Origin: Lamellibrachia satsuma
Taxonomy: Eukaryota > Annelida > Polychaeta > Sabellida > Siboglinidae
Assembly (NCBI GenBank): GCA_033239005.1
Contig: BSQZ01000034.1
Coordinates: 6,923,104-6,987,103 of the forward strand
Reading direction: 5' to 3'
DNA: 64,000 nt
The notes under the pieces are model-generated. The model did not search any database and was not told the origin of the DNA. It saw only the letters and a program-made list of their open reading frames with translations. The first letter of the stretch is position 1, and every line of letters begins with the position of its first letter. Positions 40,401 through 49,400 of this stretch are shown here, in pieces. Both the position numbers and the translations under genes were made by a program.

Positions 40401-43400
40401 GTTGATTCACTGCAGCAACGCCTCGTTGACTTTGGTGAACAACAGCGAAAGAGCAGCACGGCTGTCCAACAGGACCTCGGTAGGTCTAATAGTGATATCT
40501 AGTGGACATGGTCAATTTACAGTGTGTGTTCCATTTGTATGGTTCATATATGATATACTGAAAGCTACTGGTCCCTTGCAATAATCTGAATTATAATCAT
40601 TGCATGACACCATTATGGTACGAATCAGTTACAGTTGTTGTAATACTAATGTCACCCTTGATGTAATTTGTAATTACAGATTCTGACATAATCCACTCAT
40701 TACTTATGCTTACAATTGTGAAAGAACCCAGCCCTTCATAAAGTGTTGTTGTCTGCAGGGGCGATGGTCCAGAGGCGCGAGGGAGAAGTCTCCACTCTCT
40801 CCCAGTCACTCAATCAAGTCACCAAATTAGTGTCCAGTCAGCTGAACAGCCTAGACCAGGAGCAGAGTGAGCAGACGGCCAGTGGCCAGCAGTGGCTGGA
40901 CTGCCTCGCTGACCACTGTACTCAGGCCAGGGTGGGTGGCTTGTGGCTTCTCCTGTTATCCTGTTAGTCCTCCAGTTATCTACACTTCAACCTGTAGTCA
41001 TTCATTCTGTCTTCCCAAAAATACATTCTCCATACATAGTCTTTTCTGTTATTTATATTTTGTCTCCTCTCTACCCCTCCGCCCTATCCCTTCCTCTCTC
41101 CTCCCCCTCTCTCCTCAAATACATTCTCTATACTTAGTTTTTCTCTATTACCCATATTTTCACCTCCTCTCTCCCCCGTCTCTCACTCTCTCCGTGCCTC
41201 TCTCTGCCAGTGTTCCTCCCATAGTACCAGCTGGTATGGCCGTTACTTTCCATTATGTTGTTTCCCGTGTTGCCATAATTCATCGTACAACTCTACTGTG
41301 CACCTTCCTTAGCCTTATGTATTTATGAACAGTATCTAAAACTTCACGGTGCACTTACTGGCAGGTCAGCTTGTCAGACCATCATTTATCACTGCTGAGT
41401 AAACTAACAGTTAATGTTCTTCCGTTCAGGATGATGAGGTGCAACGTCACACAGAGTTTTATCAACAGACCCTGGAGGGTGTCATAGGAAGCATCCAGAG
41501 CCAAGTAGACGGTGTCAAGGCCAGTCTGAGTCAATTCAACGAGCTGTTACGTCAACAGGTAGGAACACATTGAGGTGTTACCAACATATGCCACCAAGTT
41601 ACTTGTTCAGGTGCAGAATGGTTGCAACATGTAATGTAATTTCTCAAAATGGATTCCATTGGTGGTATTGAATGCTTGCGCAGTCGATGTTTGATACATT
41701 TGGAATTGGCCATCATGAGGACATGGGTTACCGAAGTAAATAATAACAGTGATTCAGCTACGACGGTCATGTTCAGTCGTACAGTGTATAGCTGGCTTTA
41801 GAGTGTATTGTTTGTCACCAGATGGAGACACAGCAACATGTTCAGTCGTACAGTGTGTAGCTGGCTTTAGAGTGTATTGTTTGTCACCAGATGGAGACAC
41901 AGCAACATGTTCAGTCGTACAGTGTGTAGCTGGCTTTAGAGTGTATTGTTTGTCACCAGATGGAGACACAGCAACATGTTCAGTCGTACAGTGTGTAGCT
42001 GGCTTAAGAGTGTATTGTTTGTCACCAGATGGAGACACAGCAACATGAGAGAGAGGAGTTTGTCGCGGGCCTCTTGGAGAAGTTACACGAACATCAGACA
42101 CTTGTGTCCAAGTACACAGAACAACAGTCAGAGGCTCTCAGTGAACACGTGGAACGTGTACGGGACATCAGCACCACACAGAACCAACTCAGTCAGGTAT
42201 GGGTTGTCTCTTATGTTTATTGAGTGTTATCAGCTAGATAACAGTCACCGAGTGTTGCAGCTACAAGTGACTTACCCGGCTGATAACACTCGAGTGACGT
42301 CAACAATCAGTGTGTTATTCCAGTTACGTAAGGGCAAATTAACATTTGGACATACTTTTTGACTTCCTACCTTTGTAAACAGGCTGTTCTCCTACTCATG
42401 TTCCACCACAATTCACACCTAAATAATTCAATGAATTTCTTTGCTTTGTGCCAAGACAATCACGTGTCTATACCAACATGCATGCTCAATAAATAACCAT
42501 TCAATCTGTAATCATGTATAATGTCATGTAAGCCTTGCCAGTCTGTTTACCAATTTATGCTACTATTTCTGTTCACCAGGATTTGTCTTTAAATCCTGGT
42601 GAATAGGGTGTCTCCTATGGGAGTGCCTTTTTAGCCTTACTGGGAGTCTCCAAGACCCTAATTTGATAATTGTATACTATATGTAGTTATATGTATGCTT
42701 TTATATACTGACTTGTTGAGTGATATGTAAATGGGTCAAAATAAAGTTTGTCTGTCTGTCGGTCACTTTCAAAATTATGCAAATGTCAGCTGCATTCTCA
42801 GAACGAGTCAGCCGAATGTTTTCCAGGAAGATAATGTTATCCAGAAAGATAATGCAGGGTAAAATCAGGTAATTTTATTACCATGCATTATCCTCCTGGA
42901 TAACACACAGCTGACTCATTCTGAGAACCCTTATGTGAACGTTGAGTGGATATCAGTACGGCTGATAGTTTTTTTTGTAAAGTGCATTGGGCTTTTAAGA
43001 AAACTGTGTTATAAAAGATAAATTATTTGTATTTTTATTGTTTGTGTAGACATTGCTGGAACAGCTGCAGAAGACACTGGAGGAACATCAGACACGTCTC
43101 TCACACCATGTACATCAGGTGTGTGGCGCTTATTTACCCTCTCACTCACTCGTGTCAGCCTCTGGGGTCGAACTCTGCTGGCTCCAACCATCTGTCTTCA
43201 GACGACTCTGTCCCCCATTGCTGACTGCACCGCTTTTAGACAGTCAATAAATGCGAAGGCTGGTCCGCCTTGACTTGCTCCTCCATGTGCTGTCTGCCTT
43301 GAGTTGCTCCTCCATGTGCTGTCTGTCTTGACTTGCTCCTCCATGTGCTGTCTGCCTTGACTTGCTCCTCCATGTGCTGTCTGCCATGACTTGCTCCTCC

Positions 43401-46400
43401 ATGTGCTGTCTGTCTTGACTTGCTCCTCCATTTGCTGGCTGCCTTGACTTGCTCCTCCATGTGCTGTCTGCCTTGACTTGCTCCTCCATGTGCTGTCTGC
43501 CTTGACTTGCTCCTCCATGTGCTGTCTGTCTTGACTTGCTCCTCCATGTGCTGTCTGCCTTGACTTGCTCCTCCATGTGCTGTCTGCCTTGACTTGCTCC
43601 TCCATGTGCTGTCTGCCTTGACTTGCTCCTCCATGTGCTGTCTGCCTTGACTTGCTCCTCCATGTGCTGTCTGCCTTGATGCCGTGTCATCATTGCCTCT
43701 GCAGCAGGACCCTGCAAATGTCAGCCTCCTCCTGCTCATTCTGCTAGGGGTGACAGTATACAGCACTAGGGGGTGACAGTATACAGCACTAGGGGGTGAC
43801 AGTATACAGCACTAGAGGTGACAGTATACAGCACTAGGGGTGACAGTATACAGCACTAGGGGTGACAGTATACAGCACTAGGGAGATAGTTGATTAAAAA
43901 TGTTGAATCCATAAATGGCTCTACTCTAATCGACAATTGTTGAAGTTGGTCGATAAATAAATAAAATTATCCAATATACAGTGTATTTGAAAAAAACATG
44001 TTTATTTATGGTATTGTTTTGCGAACTATCAATATTTCAGTGTTATATCGATAGTATTGCACCATCACATTGACTATTGCGATGCATCGATAGTTCGATG
44101 TATAGTTACACCCTACATTCTGCTGTAGAGCTCTATGACTATGTTAGTCAAATATTGCTGCCAGTGAATGTTGATAGTTGTTTGCAGCATTCTTGTGTAA
44201 GACCATCTAGTGTGTATCTCCTTGAATAGCAGGAATAACATTCTTGTGTAAGACCATCTAGTGTGTATCTCCTTGAATAGCAGGAATAACATTCTTGTGT
44301 AAGACCATCTAGTGTGTATCGCCTTGAATAGCAGGAATAACATTCTTGTGTAAGACCATCTAGTGTGTATCTCCTTGAATAGCAGGAATAACACGCAGTT
44401 CAATAGTTAACTTCAGTTATTGTTTTGGAATTAGATGAAATGATGTAAGAGATCCACTTGTGTGTGTAGGTGGCAGTGGGACTCGAGGAGACCAGGACCA
44501 AGAACCAGGCCCAGGGCGTTCAGACAGCGAGGTGGGGACAGTGCCTATTTTACACTGATTTTGCGCATTTGCAGTAGGAAAAAAGTTTATTACGAGAATT
44601 TGCCGGACAGTAACTGTTAAATTGGCTGCAATCTTTGTCCTGGGGACAAGTAAAATTCTGGCGGTTAATTTCATTGGTTTATGTGACAAAATTCAGTTTC
44701 ATGTTTGGGTGGATCCACCAGGGATGATAATAAGGTCCATCCTCTAGTATCCACTACGACATGCCAGCTCTAGTATCCTCTACAACATGCTAGCTCTAGT
44801 ATCTACTACGACAGGGTAGCTCTGGTATCCACTACGACATGGTAGCTCTGGTATCCACTACGACATGCTGGATCGTTTGTATAAATTTATTATTTAGTTT
44901 TGGTGAATTCATCGGACAAACTATTAAATTATTTTAATGTCACTCTTTCGTAGTGCTTCGACCGCCTTGGTGAGCTACAGTAACGATGGCAACAAAACGC
45001 TGCAGGCAACGTCCAGCGAACACAACGAAGTAGCGCGCCACCATGTCAATAAGGTAGGTGGTGCAGTTTTATAAGTGCCATAATTTGTCTTTTGACATGT
45101 TTAAATTGATGGATCGAAGAATTAACTAATTAAATAATTTAGTCATATTCGTTACAAATATGTCTCCACGAAAGAACATTTGAACTTGCTTGTGCGTTTG
45201 TAAGATATTTCTGCAAGGGATTGTGTTAATGTTGCTACTGTTGGAGATAATGATACAATTGCAGATATCGATAATGAAACCTGTTCAAAAGTCTGTATAA
45301 ATGTACTTGACAAGACTCAACTAAGATATTCATAATAAGGTTTTTTGCTTGTCTCATTTCAGACATGGGTTGTGAAAAACGAAACCTATCTAGTATCAAC
45401 TGCGATATGCTAGCGTAATTGTGCAAATTTTTTGTTTAGTTTTGGGAAAATAAGCTTTTTCTTTTTTACTGGATCTGATAAAAAAAATTGCAGAAGATGG
45501 CACCAGGCAACTCTCACTTTCGCCGCTCGAGGCGTCGTAGTACTAGCTATTCACACTACAGATTTGATCGTCAATGAACCTGGTTCGCGATGGTCTCAAT
45601 GAATTGAGGAGGGAGTTTTAATCCTTGATCTGTTGCTCAGCTGTGGACGCTGTCCATGTTTCAGATGAGCCAGCAGCTGGACGCCCTCACAGACACAGAG
45701 AATGACCTGAAGCAACAGTTGGTAGAGTTCTCCGACACCACGCAGCAGGTATGAGTATCTGCATACATAGTGCCTCTTTCCTCAATCTCCCATTAAAGAG
45801 AAACAAACATCATGGTTTTGGGCCTATGCACCTAGTTACCCATGCCCAGTTCTGTGTCAACCCATGGTAGAAATTATTGGCAAAGTTCGAGTAGATTTCA
45901 TGCGTGCAAAACCATTGAATATCAACTACAATAATTGAAACACTTGTAGATTATCTTCCAGTGATGTCAACAGCCACTATACTTGACAAACATGCATACA
46001 AATAAGGTATTAAAACAAGCACTATTCTGTAGTTCCATTGGAACTGTGCAGACCTGTCCCATGAATAAATGGTCATCGAGTACCTCACCGCACTACTAAA
46101 CGAACTTTTGCACCATCCTTGGTGTTTGGCCCAAAACGTGAGTGATTCATTGGGAACTGTTCACTGTTACTATGTTGTATGCTGCAGCGATTCAAGACAT
46201 ACACGTGCCACATCGTTGAGAGGACGGTGGAACACAGGGACGACATCACAGCCTCTCTGGAGACTCATGCTCTCAAGACACAGGTTTGTTGAGGTTCTTT
46301 GCTGTCATAGTTTCATAGCAGCTTGTCGTGGTCAAACAAATCTGGTCATTCACACTTTATAGTAGCATTGTTACGATTAATCAATTTGTTTGACAATTTA

Positions 46401-49400
46401 TTGGTTTGTTCTTCTGATCAAGGAATCGATCACAATCTTGTGTGATCGATCATTTTCAATTATATACACTCTGAATTTTGTTCCATAACTTATCTGTCTG
46501 AGATCGTCACATGGCAATGAATACAAATAGTCAAAGACGACAGGGAGAGAGACAAAGTAGGGCATGATCAGGTTGCTGAATATTCATCTCAAAGACATTC
46601 TAGTTATCTGAGCTAATGTAATAACATGATTCACTAATGATGTCAGGCATTTTGTCAAAATATTGACGCAGAAACTTCAAATATGGTGATGTAAAAGTTT
46701 GAGACACGGCGAGACATGTGTCAACAAAAGTGACAGAGATCGGAGCCACACGTTGTGTTGTATCACCACCATTCGCTGCATAAAGTCAGGTTATTCATGT
46801 AAATTTTTCCGAAAAAGTAAATCGTTTTCTTATGAATGCTTAAATTTATTATGCATGCAGAGCATAGTAAAATTCCCAAATTTGGCCACCAACTATATCA
46901 CGTTTCATATATTCTCATTAGCTATTTTTGAGACTGAAAGAAGAATCTATCAGCTTTCGATTGATACTGTTTGTTCCCGTGTCAGAAACTAGTGATGGAA
47001 AGGAAAATTGTTATACAAAAGTCAGACCTGGCTGCTATGCAAAACCGGATGTGGCCGTTGTGAGGAAATCCGTTTTCGTCCGTTGAAAGTGTTAAAGGGT
47101 TAATGTTGCCTCTTGGTGCCAGGTGCTGCGGGGTGACTGTGCTGAAGCAATCGCAGAAGTTGACAGGATGCAGACAGCGCAGCACAGCGAGCTGAACGCG
47201 TGTGTACAGCAACAACAAGATGCCCTACAGGGGGCAGCACAAAGCATGTCTGAGTGGTCAAGTGACATGCGTGAAGCGATCCATGGGCAGGACACCAAAG
47301 TTGAAGTGTTTGTCACACAGGAACTGCAGAAAGACATACCAACAGGTGACAACATTGTTTCTCAAGTTTTCATGGTGAAGCTGGCCTCCATTAGACCAGT
47401 GCTCACGCGAATGGTCCATCATGTCCTTAGATCTCATGTTTTCATGGTGATGCTGGCCTCCATGAGACCAGTGCTCACGCGAATGGTCCTTCATGCTCTT
47501 AGATCTCATGTTTTCATGGTGATGCTGGCCTCCATGAGACCAGTGCTCACGCGAATGGTCCTTCATGCTCTTAGATCTCATGTTTTCATGGTGAAGCTGG
47601 CCTCCATGAGACCAGTGCTCACGCGAATGGTCCTTCATGCTCTTAGATCTCATGTTTTCATGGTGATGCTGGCCTCCATGAGACCAGTGCTCACGCGAAT
47701 GGTCCTTCATGCTCTTAGATCTCATGTTTTCTTGGTGAAGCTGGCCTCCATGAGACCAGTGCTCACGCGAATGGTCCTTCATGCTCTTAGATCTCATGTT
47801 TTCATGGTGATGCTGGCCTCCATGAGACCAGTGCGAATGGTCCATCATATCTTCAGGTCTCTAGTATGGAATGTATCAATGATTTTGTAAATATTGACGG
47901 CATCGTAATGACTGATTCGTAATAACAAGGATCTCCTTTTACTTATTTAACTTGTTAACTCATCTTAATTTTATCTTTACTTATTTAATTGGTTTAAACT
48001 AATTTTGATTTATCTCAATTTACCTTGCGCCTTTGAGCTATTTTACCAGGATATGCGGCCCGTTATAAATGCCTAATTAATTTGATTATTTGCAGGCACG
48101 ACCCCCCAGAGACAAGACTTCAGCTACCCCCGTTCCCTGATGCACACCGACCGCCACTCCCTCATCCTGGCTGACTTCCGCCGGGACTACATCCTCGAAG
48201 AGATCGTCAACACGCCCATCGCCGACCTGTCCTTCCCTGAAATAGAGGTAGGTGGCGCTAATGTGACTTAAAAGTCACAAAAGTATGCCCTCTTTTAATA
48301 AACTATGCATTTTTACTTTTACACTACATATATGAGCATCAATGAACCTGTTTCGCAGTTGGCTAAATCAACTGAGGAGAGGGTTTTGGTTTTGTCACAT
48401 AAGATATCTGTGCCTTTACATTGCGATATCTATGTGCCAGTATGTTGCGATATCTGTGTCCTTGTATGTTGCGATATCTGTGTGCATGTACGTTGTGATA
48501 TCTGTGTGCCTGTACGCTGTGATATCTGTGTGCCTGTACGTTGTGATATCTATGTGCCTGTACGTTGTGATATCTGTGTGCATGTACGTTGTGATATCTG
48601 TGTGCCTGTACGCTGTGATATCTGTGTGCCTGTACGTTGTGATATCTGTGTGCATGTACGTTGTGATATCTGTGTGCATGTACGTTGTGATATCTGTGTG
48701 CATGTACATTGTGATATCTGTGTGCCTGTACGTTGTGATATCTGTGTGCATGTACGTTGTGATATCTGTGTGCCTGTACGTTGTGATATCTGTGTGCATG
48801 TACGTTGTGATATCTGTGTGCATGTACATTGTGATATCTGTGTGCCTGTACGTTGTGAAATCTGTGTGCCTGTACGTTGTGATATCTGTGTGCCTGTATG
48901 TTGTGATATCTGTGTGCATGTACATTGTGATATCTGTGTGCATGTACATTGTGATATCTGTGTGCCTGTATGTTGTGATATCTGTGCCTGTACGTTGTGA
49001 TATCTGTGTGCCTGTACGTTGTGAAATCAAGATGCACCTGTGCTTTTTCCACTTCCATAGGAGAACGTCCCATATTTTGTTTTGGGGAAACAGTGCTTGG
49101 TTGCTAATCAGTGGGGCACTAAGACACTTGTAGCAAAAAGACAGCGACTGCAGAAAAGAACAAACAAAGAGAATGTACAATGATTTTCACTGGTTAATTG
49201 AATGACTGTTTTTCACGGGACATTGCGACACTGAATTTATTAATATTTACAACATATCAGATTGTTAAGAATAACATCCACACAAAACATGTTTTTATGG
49301 TCATCTTTCATCTCTTAACATTTTTGTAATTACATGATTTCGCGATGAAATTAAATATGCCCATTTTATGACAGTTTATTTTAGAGATCGTTTTACGGCA

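Noticed and set aside
43198..43766. Gln/Arg/Trp-rich repetitive protein on the minus strand
   Set aside because: Artefact of a 29-bp minisatellite; three overlapping frames show the same peptide.
48305..49180. Four long overlapping open frames on both strands
   Set aside because: Artefact of a 24-bp repeat inside KIF11 intron 24.
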